A DNA stretch of 13,244 nt from NCBI GenBank assembly GCA_902462325.1, contig CABQBF010000065.1, forward strand, positions 1 through 13,244, read 5' to 3'. This stretch comes from an uncultured Peptococcaceae bacterium (GTDB taxonomy: Bacteria > Bacillota > Peptococcia > Peptococcales > Peptococcaceae). The stretch's first letter is position 1; each line of letters opens with the position of its first letter. The position numbers and the translations under genes are program-made. Under the pieces are notes generated by a model that worked only from the letters and a program-made list of their open reading frames with translations, had not been told where the DNA came from and did no database searches. Of this stretch, positions 1-7,230 are shown piece after piece.

Positions 1-432
1 CGTATCAAATGGCTGGTGATTCACGAAACGGGCAATCCGGCTGCGGGCGCCGACGCCGCTATGCACAACCGCTATCTGCACAGCGAGGAGCAAAAGGACG
101 TTCCCTTATCCTGGCATTACACCGTGGACGATCACCAAATCTACCACCACCTGCCCGATTCGGAGCGGGGCTACCATGCCAGCGACTCAGGCGCCAAGGG
201 CGGCGGCAACGACTGCGGCATCGGCATTGAAATTTGCGTCAACGCCGACGGCAATTTCGACCAGGCGGTGGATAACGCGGCCCATTTAGCGGCAGACTTA
301 TTAAAACGCTATCATTTGAGCATTTCTGATGTGAAGCAGCACGGCGATTTCACCAGCAAAAATTGTCCGGAGCATTTGCGGGAAGGCGACAACTACCAGC
401 AATTTTTAAAGAAAATCAAAGAATACATGTAA
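1..432 (+). CDS. N-acetylmuramoyl-L-alanine amidase, Amidase_2 type (5' end missing)
   Basis: The frame is open from the first base, so the start codon lies upstream and about 143 residues are visible. The protein should cleave the amide bond between N-acetylmuramic acid and L-alanine in peptidoglycan, as in the T7 lysozyme/CwlA/XlyA family. The family pattern is clear: a KWLVIHETGN block near the visible N-terminus carries the first zinc-ligand histidine, and a C-terminal KQHGDFTSKNCPEHL block carries the second histidine and a cysteine eight residues later, the ligand spacing seen in T7 lysozyme. A central GIGIEICVNADG stretch also fits the fold. No cell-wall-binding domain follows before the stop, so this is a compact catalytic domain. 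Whether a signal peptide exists cannot be seen. The next gene begins 16 nt later, which suggests cotranscription. A prophage or autolysin origin are both possible. Confidence 0.85.
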   Translation, partial: RIKWLVIHETGNPAAGADAAMHNRYLHSEEQKDVPLSWHYTVDDHQIYHHLPDSERGYHASDSGAKGGGNDCGIGIEICVNADGNFDQAVDNAAHLAADLLKRYHLSISDVKQHGDFTSKNCPEHLREGDNYQQFLKKIKEYM

Positions 433-448
433 AATCACAGGAGGATGT

Positions 449-2047
449 ATGATTACTGTAAACAATGTAAGCCTGAGCTTTGACGGCACCACTCTATTTT
501 CCGATGTAAACCTGAAATTTACCCCTGGCAACTGCTACGGTATTATTGGGGCCAACGGCGCCGGAAAATCTACCTTCTTAAAAATTTTATCGGGCATGAA
601 GGAGCCTACCACCGGCGAAATCATCATTCCCGCCAACGTGCGCATGTCGGTCTTAAAGCAGGACCACTACGCTTACGATGGCTATACCGTGATGGATACG
701 GTCATCATGGGCAACGCCCGTCTGTATGAAATTATGCAGCAAAAGGACGCGCTGTATGCCAAGCCCGATTTCAGCGAGGAAGACGGTATTCTGGCCTCGG
801 AGCTGGAAGGCGAATTTGCCGAGCTGAACGGTTGGGAAGCCGAAACAGAGGTTTTGAAGCTGCTGCAGGGCTTAGGGTTGGAAAATGGCATCGAATATGC
901 CATGATGAGCGCCCTGGACGGTAAGCAAAAGGTAAAGGTGCTGCTGGCGCAGGCATTGTTCGGTCAGCCGCAGATTATTCTGCTGGACGAACCTACCAAC
1001 AACCTGGATATCCAGTCGATTAACTGGCTGGAAGAATTTTTGATGGACTATGAAGGCACCGTTATTGTGGTGTCCCATGACCGCCACTTCCTAAACATGG
1101 TCTGCACCCATATTGTCGATATCGACTACAAAAAGATTAAAATTTACACTGGCAACTACGATTTCTGGTACGAATCCAGCCAACTGATGCAGAAGCTGAT
1201 GCGGGACCAGAACCGCAAAAAAGAGGACAAAATCAAAGAACTGCAGAGCTTTATTTCCCGGTTTTCCGCCAACAAATCCAAAGCCAAGCAGGCAACCGCC
1301 CGCCGCAAGCTGCTGGATAAGCTCACCGTAGAAGAATTGCCGGTATCGTCCCGCAAATACCCCTATCTGGGCTTTGAAATGGACAGAGAGCCGGGCAAGG
1401 AAATTTTAACGGTAGAAAATTTGAGCAAAACGGTAGACGGCGTACCGGTGCTGAACAATGTGTCTTTCCGCGTCGAAAAGGGCGAAAAAGTGGCCTTTGT
1501 AGGCGAAAACGAAATCGCTACCACCACGCTGTTTCAAATCCTGATGGGAGAGCTGGAGCCGGACGCAGGCAGCTTCAAATGGGGCGTCAGCACCAGCCAG
1601 TCCTATTTCCCCCACGATAACAGCGCCTATTTTAACGATTGCGATTTGTCCATCTTGCGCTGGCTGGAACAGTATACGCCCAAAGACCACACCGAAACCT
1701 ATCTGCGTGGGTTTCTGGGCCGCATGCTGTTCTCCGGCGACGACGTGCTGAAGCCGGTCAATGTATTATCCGGCGGCGAGAAAGTGCGCTGTATGCTGAG
1801 CAAAATGATGATGTACGGCGCCAACGTGCTGGTTATCGACCAGCCCACCAACCATCTGGACTTGGAATCCATCACTGCCGTCAACAACGGTCTAATCGAA
1901 TTCAAGGGCGTGCTGCTGTTTGCCTCACATGACCATCAGTTTGTGCAAACCATTGCCAATCGCATTATCGAAATCCAACCGGAAGGCATTTTGAGCAAGG
2001 TCGGCACCTACGATGAATTCTTAGAATGGAAGTACGATAAAAAATAA
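449..2047 (+). CDS. ABC-F family ATPase, YkpA/YbiT-like, with degenerate second ATP site
   Basis: This 532-residue protein has two nucleotide-binding domains and no membrane segments, the layout of soluble ABC-F translation factors that act at the ribosomal E site. Domain 1 has Walker A GANGAGKST (34-42), an altered signature LDGKQ (156-160) in place of LSGGQ, and Walker B with catalytic Glu181 in LLDEPTNNLD. A charged linker (about 238-310, RKKEDKIKELQSFISRFSAN) is the inter-domain arm expected to contact P-site tRNA. Domain 2 has a normal signature LSGGE (440-444), but its Walker A position reads GENEIATTT (352-360), lacking both inner glycines and the lysine, and its Walker B reads IDQPTNHLD with Gln465 in place of the catalytic Glu. 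From memory, similar substitutions occur in Gram-positive YkpA-like proteins, so this may be a subfamily trait. The start is supported by GGAGG upstream. The closest well-studied relatives are housekeeping, not antibiotic-resistance, ABC-F proteins. Confidence 0.93.
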   Translation: MITVNNVSLSFDGTTLFSDVNLKFTPGNCYGIIGANGAGKSTFLKILSGMKEPTTGEIIIPANVRMSVLKQDHYAYDGYTVMDTVIMGNARLYEIMQQKDALYAKPDFSEEDGILASELEGEFAELNGWEAETEVLKLLQGLGLENGIEYAMMSALDGKQKVKVLLAQALFGQPQIILLDEPTNNLDIQSINWLEEFLMDYEGTVIVVSHDRHFLNMVCTHIVDIDYKKIKIYTGNYDFWYESSQLMQKLMRDQNRKKEDKIKELQSFISRFSANKSKAKQATARRKLLDKLTVEELPVSSRKYPYLGFEMDREPGKEILTVENLSKTVDGVPVLNNVSFRVEKGEKVAFVGENEIATTTLFQILMGELEPDAGSFKWGVSTSQSYFPHDNSAYFNDCDLSILRWLEQYTPKDHTETYLRGFLGRMLFSGDDVLKPVNVLSGGEKVRCMLSKMMMYGANVLVIDQPTNHLDLESITAVNNGLIEFKGVLLFASHDHQFVQTIANRIIEIQPEGILSKVGTYDEFLEWKYDKK

Positions 2048-2090
2048 ATTGGGCGCAGGCGTTTGGTTTGCCAGATGAGGAGGTTTTTCC

Positions 2091-2744
2091 ATGAACGTAG
2101 TAGCAATAAACGGAAGTCCCCGCAAAGGGTGGAATACTGCTGGTATTTTGCAAGCGGCCTTAGAACAGGCCCAGGCCCAAGGCGCAGCCACAGCATTATA
2201 TCATCTGCACGATTTACACTATACCGGCTGCCGTAGCTGCTTTGCCTGCAAGCATATCAGCGGCTTTTCCCTGGGCCGTTGCGCGCTGAAGGACGATTTA
2301 ACGCCGGTATTACAGCAAATTTTGGCCGCCGATGTGGTACTTTTGGGTTCGCCCATCTATTTTGGCGATATCACCGCTGGTATGCGGGCCCTGTTGGAGC
2401 GGCTGTGGTTTCCCAGCTTAAATTATGATAAGGAGCGCACGGTCAACTATCGGCGCGATGTGGTGTTCGGCCTGGTGTTTACTATGAACCTGGCAGATAC
2501 CGGCTTTTATGATGGCCTTTACCGGCAGTTGGCAGGTAATATGGAACGGCTGGCCGGGCCTGTCGAGGTATTGGCCGTTGGCGATACCCTGCAATTTCCC
2601 GATTACAGTCAGTATCGGAATACCCTGTTTGATGCAGAGAAAAAGCTACAGCACCATGAAACCCAATTCCCAGAGGAAAAACAGCGGGCGGCCCGATGGA
2701 TGCAGCATTTATTGGAACAAGCAGCACAGTTGCAAGAAAAATAG
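2091..2744 (+). CDS. Flavodoxin-fold NAD(P)H-dependent FMN reductase / iron-sulfur flavoprotein-like
   Basis: The 217-residue protein opens with a beta-strand and phosphate-binding loop VAINGSPRKGWNTAG (4-18), typical of NADPH-dependent FMN reductases. A second FMN-contacting segment, LLGSPIYFGDITAGMRALLERLW, lies near 84-106. Four cysteines, C47-x2-C50-x2-C53-x10-C64, sit where iron-sulfur flavoproteins (Isf) hold a [4Fe-4S] cluster, but the last gap is longer than in classical Isf, so cluster binding is only possible. The physiological substrate cannot be read from sequence; such proteins reduce quinones, nitro or azo compounds, or pass electrons from ferredoxin. The start follows GAGGAGG at a good distance. 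The gene lies 43 nt after the ABC-F gene and is followed at once by a terminator, so it is probably the last gene of that transcription unit. Confidence 0.85.
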   Translation: MNVVAINGSPRKGWNTAGILQAALEQAQAQGAATALYHLHDLHYTGCRSCFACKHISGFSLGRCALKDDLTPVLQQILAADVVLLGSPIYFGDITAGMRALLERLWFPSLNYDKERTVNYRRDVVFGLVFTMNLADTGFYDGLYRQLAGNMERLAGPVEVLAVGDTLQFPDYSQYRNTLFDAEKKLQHHETQFPEEKQRAARWMQHLLEQAAQLQEK

Positions 2745-2757
2745 ATGCAGTGCGTAT

Positions 2758-2798
2758 AAAAACCAGTGGTTATCACATGAGAAACCACTGGTTTTTTT
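2758..2798. terminator. Bidirectional rho-independent terminator
   Basis: A perfect 11-bp stem, AACCAGTGGTT (2761-2771) with AACCACTGGTT (2783-2793), is separated by an 11-nt loop. A-tracts on the left and T-tracts on the right extend it, so both strands give a hairpin followed by a U-run. It sits between two convergent genes (ends at 2744 and 2824) and can stop transcription from both sides. Confidence 0.93.
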
Positions 2799-2823
2799 AT
2801 ATAAATTCCGACTTGCGCCCCAC

Positions 2824-3693
2824 CTATTCCTTCTCAATTTCAAATTGCTGTTGGCCCATAAAGCCGGGGGCGATGGTGTAGCGGTCAAACACGATTACTG
2901 GATTACCGGCCTGATTGATGTAAAATTTGGTGGTGTCGTCAATGCTGGTGAAGCCGCCCGAAGCCTGGTCAAAATAGGTGAGGTCGGGGTCGGCCTCCAT
3001 GCGGGCCTTCATTTGCTGGCAAATGCTGTCGTTGGCAATCTGGATATAGTTGTCGCCTAACAGGTCTTGCAGGGTGAGCTGCTTGTTGGTTTGCAGGTCC
3101 AGATTGTAATAATAGGTTTCGGTGTAAGCATTGCTCCAATCCTCGGTGGAGATTACCACAAAGGAAAGGGTTTGCTGGCTTTGGCTGAGAATTTGGTAGT
3201 CAATTTGCACTTGCAGGTGATGTTCAGCCCATTGCGCTTCTGTGCCGCCGGTAGCGAGAAAGGCCTGCTTGTATTCATCCAGGCGCTGCTGGGCTTCTGC
3301 GGTACGGTCTGCCACAATTTGAGCGATTTCGGCATTGATGGATTGGGCCAGGGCGCTGTCGCCATCTAGGGCAGGCTGGGTGACGTTGATGGCGGTAGCC
3401 TCGTCCTGCTGCTGCCATGTCTGTATGGTAAAAACGCGGGTGATAGAACCGAGCAGAGGGATGCGCTCAACTGCCTGCGCCATGGCTGGATTGAGATTGC
3501 ACAAAGCCAAGAGAGCTAGGAAACAGGCCGCTGCAATGGCAGGCTTTCGCCAGTGAAGTTGCCGTTGGGCGCTGCCGGAGAAAGGGTGCTGGGCGATAGT
3601 TTGCTCTAAGCGCGCTGATAATTCGGCAGGCACCGGAACGGCTTCGTATTGGGCACGGGCTTGTTGGATTTGCTGTTTGGCTGTAGGTTTCAT
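2824..3693 (-). CDS. RsiV-like membrane anti-sigma factor with DUF3298 domain
   Basis: The 289-residue protein has a cytosolic N-terminus (about 1-49), one hydrophobic segment (about 51-69, PAIAAACFLALLALCNLNPA) and a large extracytoplasmic part. Just after the membrane segment is NPAMAQAVERIPLLGS, a block typical of this family with a possible signal peptidase cleavage site (AxA, near 70-74). The C-terminal half carries ETYYYNLDLQTNKQLTLQDLL and a distal KFYINQAGNPVIVFDRY block, the DUF3298 pattern of RsiV. In B. subtilis, Enterococcus and Clostridioides, RsiV binds host C-type lysozyme, which exposes it to signal peptidase and releases SigV. The start overlaps the stop of the sigma factor gene by 4 bp (ATGA), as expected for a translationally coupled sigma/anti-sigma pair. 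Lysozyme sensing is inferred from the family; lysozyme-contact residues were not checked. Confidence 0.88.
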   Translation of the reverse strand: MKPTAKQQIQQARAQYEAVPVPAELSARLEQTIAQHPFSGSAQRQLHWRKPAIAAACFLALLALCNLNPAMAQAVERIPLLGSITRVFTIQTWQQQDEATAINVTQPALDGDSALAQSINAEIAQIVADRTAEAQQRLDEYKQAFLATGGTEAQWAEHHLQVQIDYQILSQSQQTLSFVVISTEDWSNAYTETYYYNLDLQTNKQLTLQDLLGDNYIQIANDSICQQMKARMEADPDLTYFDQASGGFTSIDDTTKFYINQAGNPVIVFDRYTIAPGFMGQQQFEIEKE

Positions 3694-4178
3694 GGGGCGT
3701 CCTCCTCTAGGGTCAGGCGTAATTTTTTTAAGCCGCTGTATAGGCGGGATTTGACAGTGTTTTCGTTGGTTTGTGTAATTTGGGCAATCTGCCGCAGGGT
3801 AAGGTCTTCAAAGTAATGCAGCAAGAGAATGGTTTTCAGCTCCGGCGGCAGCTCTAAAATGGCCTGATATAAATCCAAATGATCGGCCTGATGCTGAAGC
3901 GAGTCGTAGCTTTGCGGAGCCGGTAGGATATCCTCCGCCAGCTCCCGTTTGCTGCGGCGCAGATAGTCCAGACATTCGTTGATGAGAATGCGATAAAACC
4001 AGGTTTTTAAATATTGGGGCTTTTTGACGGTTGTGTAGTTTTCCAAAGCCTTGCAGGCGGCAGCCTGCACCATATCCATGGCCGTCTCAGCGTTATGGCA
4101 ATAGCTATAGGCCAGACGGTAAAATTTTTGCTGATGGGTCAATAAAAGGGTCGTCAACTGCTGATAGAGCTGCTGCAC
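3690..4178 (-). CDS. ECF RNA polymerase sigma factor, SigV-like
   Basis: At 162 residues this has normal ECF sigma factor size. Region 2 spans about 10-77 and contains KTWFYRILINECLDYLRR, the helix that recognises the -10 element. Region 4 spans about 103-156, with LPPELKTILLLHYFEDLTLRQIA followed by the helix-turn-helix QTNENTVKSRLYSGLKKLR that binds the -35 element. The usual acidic AEDIVQE block in region 2.2 reads AMDMVQAAACKAL here, slightly unusual. Translation probably starts at a GTG, with AGGTGA (4186-4191, minus strand) 7 nt upstream. It is paired with, and 4 bp overlaps, an RsiV-like anti-sigma gene, so it likely directs an envelope stress or lysozyme-resistance regulon and is held inactive at the membrane until the inducer is present. 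Confidence 0.92.
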   Translation of the reverse strand: MQQLYQQLTTLLLTHQQKFYRLAYSYCHNAETAMDMVQAAACKALENYTTVKKPQYLKTWFYRILINECLDYLRRSKRELAEDILPAPQSYDSLQHQADHLDLYQAILELPPELKTILLLHYFEDLTLRQIAQITQTNENTVKSRLYSGLKKLRLTLEEDAP

Positions 4179-4220
4179 GAGAAAGTCACCTCTTTTTGTT
4201 TGATTGGCGTATATATAGTA

Positions 4221-4250
4221 TTAGATGGCGCTGGAAGCAAAAAAGTTGAT
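4221..4250 (-). promoter_or_regulatory. Candidate ECF-type (autoregulated) promoter of the sigma/anti-sigma pair
   Basis: Read on the minus strand: ATCAAC (4250-4245), a 17-nt spacer that begins with a T-tract, then CATCTAA (4227-4221). An AAC-plus-T-tract -35 and a C(G/A)TCTAA -10 resemble promoters read by SigV/SigW-type ECF factors (consensus near TGAAAC and CGTC). It lies 43 nt upstream of the GTG start, a suitable leader length. Self-activation is an inference. Confidence 0.45.
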
Positions 4251-4280
4251 GGGAAAATGAAAAAAAGTTTGGGCAGAAAA

Positions 4281-4309
4281 CTGACACAGAACCGGTTATA
4301 TGCTATAAT
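4281..4309 (+). promoter_or_regulatory. Strong sigma-A promoter of the yhbY-proBA-nadD operon
   Basis: CTGACA (4281-4286), a 17-nt spacer and a perfect TATAAT (4304-4309), with an extended -10 TG at 4301-4302. Only the first -35 base departs from TTGACA. Transcription should start near 4316, about 30 nt before the small basic-protein gene. It is divergent from the ECF promoter, whose -35 lies about 30 bp away. Confidence 0.88.
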
Positions 4310-4347
4310 TAAATACTGAGAAATTTTGCGGAAGGATGAAGTACAGC

Positions 4348-4521
4348 ATGGGTAAAAATGTTTATGCAGCGCCGCGGAAGGGCCCTGCAGGAAAATGGGT
4401 AGAGCCGGCGGGCCACAAGCCGCAGAGTCAGGAAAACCGGCAGCAGGGCCGGCAGGAACGGCTGCAGGCCCTGGCAGCGCAATATAAAAAGAATGCTAAT
4501 AAAAATAAGGGGAATGGATAA
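4348..4521 (+). CDS. Small basic, probably disordered protein of unknown function
   Basis: I do not recognise a family. The 57-residue product is rich in Lys, Arg, Gln, Asn, Gly and Ala, and has no hydrophobic segment, no Cys and an asparagine/lysine-rich tail. A short APRKGPAGKWVEPAG block near the N-terminus looks the most structured or motif-like. I chose the ATG at 4348 because AAGGATGA (4332-4339) lies 8 nt upstream; the ATG at 4336 would overlap that element and lack a ribosome binding site, but would add four residues (MKYS). The gene is the first behind a strong promoter and ends one base before the yhbY start, so translation of the two is probably coupled. A role in RNA or ribosome binding is an inference from charge and neighbourhood only. 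Confidence 0.6.
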   Translation: MGKNVYAAPRKGPAGKWVEPAGHKPQSQENRQQGRQERLQALAAQYKKNANKNKGNG

Positions 4522-4522
4522 T

Positions 4523-4819
4523 ATGCTAACAGGAAAAGAAAAACGGTTTCTGCGCAGTCTGGCCAATACGATGGAACCTATTGTACAGGTGGGAAAAGGC
4601 AGTGTCAATGAAAGTGTGCTGTTTAGTTTAAATGAGGCCTTAGAAGCCCGCGAGCTGGTAAAGGTGCGGGTGTTGAAAAATTGTCTGGAGGAAGTAGGCG
4701 ATGTGGCGCAGGCGCTGGCTGAACAGAGCAAGGCGGAGCTGGTGCAGGTGATTGGCCGCAATGTGCTGTTATATCGCCGTCATCCTAAAAAACCGGTGAT
4801 TGAATTGCCGAAACAATAA
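4523..4819 (+). CDS. yhbY: YhbY/YqeI ribosome assembly RNA-binding protein (CRM domain)
   Basis: The 98-residue protein is a single CRS1-YhbY (CRM) domain. It starts LTGKEKRFLRSLAN, contains the conserved loop IVQVGKGSVNESV (a GxxG-like RNA-binding loop) and ends with the strand AELVQVIGRNVLLYRR. Family members associate with pre-50S ribosomal subunits. The start at 4523 is preferred over an earlier in-frame ATG at 4493, because the family begins at MLTGK and AGGGGA lies just upstream; the longer form would overlap the previous gene. The neighbours proB, proA and nadD match the Bacillus yqeI-nadD-yqeK context with proBA inserted. Confidence 0.95.
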   Translation: MLTGKEKRFLRSLANTMEPIVQVGKGSVNESVLFSLNEALEARELVKVRVLKNCLEEVGDVAQALAEQSKAELVQVIGRNVLLYRRHPKKPVIELPKQ

Positions 4820-4833
4820 GGTGTGTGAGAACC

Positions 4834-5970
4834 ATGGGCCGTGAAGCTTACAAGGCATTGGTGAGCAATGCGCAAAAAATTGTGGTGAAGGTGGGCACCA
4901 GCACCTTAACCCATAAAAATGGCAAGCTCAATTTGGAGCAGATTGAGCGGTTGGTGCGACAGCTATCAGACTTGCGCAATCAGGGCAAGGATGTGGTGCT
5001 GGTATCGTCCGGCGCCATTGGCGCCGGTATGGGCAAGCTCAATTTGGAGGAGCGGCCCAAAACCATTCCGGAAAAACAGGCGGTGGCGGCGGTAGGCCAG
5101 GGTATTTTGCTGCATATTTATGAAAAAATATTTGCCGAATACGGACAGGCCACTGCTCAGCTATTATTGACTAAGGCCGATTTGGAGCACCGACAGCGGT
5201 TTCTAAACGCCCGCAATACGTTGCTGACGTTGCTGAAGCTGGGGGTGATTCCCATTGTCAACGAAAATGATACGGTGGCCTTTGAAGAAATCAAGTTCGG
5301 CGATAACGATACGTTGGCGGCGCTGGTGGGCACGCTGATTGACGCCGATTTGGTCATTCTTTTGACCGATATCGACGGCTTTTACGACGGCGACCCCCGC
5401 AAGCGCAAGGACGCTAAGCGCATCTCGGTGGTGGAAACCATCGACGCGCAGGTGGAAAGTCTGGCTGGCAGTGTGGGCAGCAAGTTTGGCAGCGGCGGCA
5501 TGGCCACCAAAATTACAGCAGCCAGCATCGCGGTCAACGCCGGTATTCCGCTGATGATTGCCCATGGCGCTGAGCCTCATATTATCCGCAAGCTGACTGG
5601 CGGCGAGGACGTGGGCACGCTGTTTTTGCCTATTGAGATGAAGCCCCATCTGCGCAAAAAATGGATTGCCTTCGGCTCCCATGTGGGCGGCAGGCTGGTG
5701 GTGGACGACGGCGCTAAAGACGCGCTGGTTCACAAGGGCAAGAGCCTGCTACCCAGCGGCATCACTGCGGTGGAGGGCGATTTTGCCGCCGGCGACGTGG
5801 TGGAAATTGTGGATGGACAAGGGCGGGAGTTTGCCCGCGGCATCAGCAATTATAGCTGGATGGAGCTGCATAAAATTAAAGGGCAGAAGAGCAAGGATAT
5901 TTGCCCCATTTTGGGCTATAAGGATTATGATGAAGTAATTCACCGGGATAATTTGTCCCTGATTTTGTAG
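4834..5970 (+). CDS. proB: Glutamate 5-kinase with C-terminal PUA domain
   Basis: ProB phosphorylates L-glutamate to glutamyl 5-phosphate with ATP, the first step of proline synthesis in the cytosol. The amino acid kinase domain (about 12-260) shows KIVVKVGTSTLT, VLVSSGAIGAGMG, NENDTVAFEEIKFGDNDTLAA, LLTDIDGFYDGDPR and KFGSGGMATKITAA, all in order. The last ~100 residues (SHVGGRLVVDDGAKDAL to RGISNYSWMEL) form the PUA domain common in bacterial ProB. The 378-residue length is normal. The ATG at 4834 is chosen over a GTG at 4825 because AGGTG lies about 10 nt upstream and the GTG would be too close to it. It sits 12 nt upstream of proA, so the two enzymes, which pass a labile intermediate, are made together. 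The proline feedback site was not examined residue by residue. Confidence 0.97.
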   Translation: MGREAYKALVSNAQKIVVKVGTSTLTHKNGKLNLEQIERLVRQLSDLRNQGKDVVLVSSGAIGAGMGKLNLEERPKTIPEKQAVAAVGQGILLHIYEKIFAEYGQATAQLLLTKADLEHRQRFLNARNTLLTLLKLGVIPIVNENDTVAFEEIKFGDNDTLAALVGTLIDADLVILLTDIDGFYDGDPRKRKDAKRISVVETIDAQVESLAGSVGSKFGSGGMATKITAASIAVNAGIPLMIAHGAEPHIIRKLTGGEDVGTLFLPIEMKPHLRKKWIAFGSHVGGRLVVDDGAKDALVHKGKSLLPSGITAVEGDFAAGDVVEIVDGQGREFARGISNYSWMELHKIKGQKSKDICPILGYKDYDEVIHRDNLSLIL

Positions 5971-5982
5971 GAGGTGGCTGTG

Positions 5983-7230
5983 ATGGGAGAATTGCAGGAA
6001 AAAGGGCGTTTGGCCAAGGAAGCCAGCTATCGGCTGGCGGTGATGACTACTGCGGAGAAAAACAAGGGTTTGCTGGCCATGGCCGCTGGGTTGGAACAGG
6101 CTTGTGATGAAATTTTATCGGCCAATGCGCAGGATATGCAGCGGGCCAGAGAAAAGGGCCAGCCGCAGGCCTTTTTGGATCGGCTGCTATTGACGGAAAG
6201 TCGGGTGCAGGACATGGCCGACGGCCTGCGGGCCGTAGCCGAGCTGCCCGATCCGGTAGGGCATGTGGAGGAAATGTGGCTGAATAAGGACAATCTGCAA
6301 ATCGGCAAGGTGGCTGTGCCGCTGGGCGTTATCGGTATGATTTATGAAGCGCGGCCCAACGTGACAGCCGACGCCGCCGCATTATGCTTGAAGTCGGGCA
6401 ACGCGGTATTGCTGCGGGGCAGCGGCGACGCCATCCAATCCAATTTGAAAATTGCCGCAGTGCTGAGCGCTGCGGCCGAGCAGGCCGGTATCCCCAAAGG
6501 GGCCATTCAACTGGTGGAGGATACCAGTCGGGAAACAGTCAACGCCATGTTAAAGTTAAATGAATATCTGGATGTACTCATTCCCCGCGGCGGCGCCGGA
6601 TTAATTCAAAATGTGGTGAAAAATGCTACGGTGCCTGTCATTGAAACCGGCGTGGGCAATTGTCACATTTATGTAGACGAAACTGCCGATTTGGACATGG
6701 CGGTGCAGATTATTCTCAATGGCAAGGTGCAGCGCCCCGGTGTGTGCAACGCCACCGAATCGCTGCTGGTGCATAAAGCGGTAGCGGCAAAGCTATTGCC
6801 TATGGCAGCGGAACAATTGCTGGCGGCCGGTGTAGAATTGCGGGGCTGCGCAGAAACCATGCAGTATATTCCCCAGAGCAAGGCGGCTACGGAAGAAGAT
6901 TACGCCACAGAGTTTCACGGCTTAATTCTCTCGGTGAAAGTGGTAGACAGCATAGACGAAGCCATTTTGCACATCCGCCGTTTTGGCACCAAGCATTCGG
7001 AAGTGATTGTCACCAACGATTATAACCATGCCCGGCAATTTCAGCAGATGGTAGACGCGGCGGTGGTTTATGTCAATGCGTCCAGCCGCTTCAGCGACGG
7101 ATTTCAGTTTGGCTTTGGCGCGGAAATCGGCATCAGCACCCAAAAGCTGCACGCCCGCGGGCCAATGGGCTTGAAAGCGCTAACCAGCTATAAATATATT
7201 GTGAATGGAAATGGACAAATTCGCCAATGA
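5983..7230 (+). CDS. proA: Gamma-glutamyl phosphate reductase
   Basis: ProA reduces glutamyl 5-phosphate with NADPH to glutamate 5-semialdehyde, the second step of proline synthesis. The aldehyde-dehydrogenase-like fold is shown by VPLGVIGMIYEARPNVTADA, KSGNAVLLRGSGDA, IPRGGAGLI and ETGVGNCHIYVDETADLD. The catalytic cysteine is Cys255 in PGVCNATESLLVHK. The C-terminal block FGFGAEIGISTQKLHARGPMGL is also family-typical. The start at the ATG with GGAGGT 7 nt upstream gives 415 residues, the usual size; a GTG 9 nt earlier is part of the ribosome binding site. Its stop overlaps the nadD start (ATGA), pointing to translational coupling. No proC is present in the window. Confidence 0.97.
   Translation: MGELQEKGRLAKEASYRLAVMTTAEKNKGLLAMAAGLEQACDEILSANAQDMQRAREKGQPQAFLDRLLLTESRVQDMADGLRAVAELPDPVGHVEEMWLNKDNLQIGKVAVPLGVIGMIYEARPNVTADAAALCLKSGNAVLLRGSGDAIQSNLKIAAVLSAAAEQAGIPKGAIQLVEDTSRETVNAMLKLNEYLDVLIPRGGAGLIQNVVKNATVPVIETGVGNCHIYVDETADLDMAVQIILNGKVQRPGVCNATESLLVHKAVAAKLLPMAAEQLLAAGVELRGCAETMQYIPQSKAATEEDYATEFHGLILSVKVVDSIDEAILHIRRFGTKHSEVIVTNDYNHARQFQQMVDAAVVYVNASSRFSDGFQFGFGAEIGISTQKLHARGPMGLKALTSYKYIVNGNGQIRQ

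Noticed and set aside
1..432. Amidase starting at the GTG at position 16
   Set aside because: The frame is open from base 1 and the family needs residues before VIHETGN; the start is outside the window.
5203..5733. 176-codon minus-strand frame inside proB
   Set aside because: Shadow of the proB coding sequence, which is supported by every kinase motif; no start signal or known domain.
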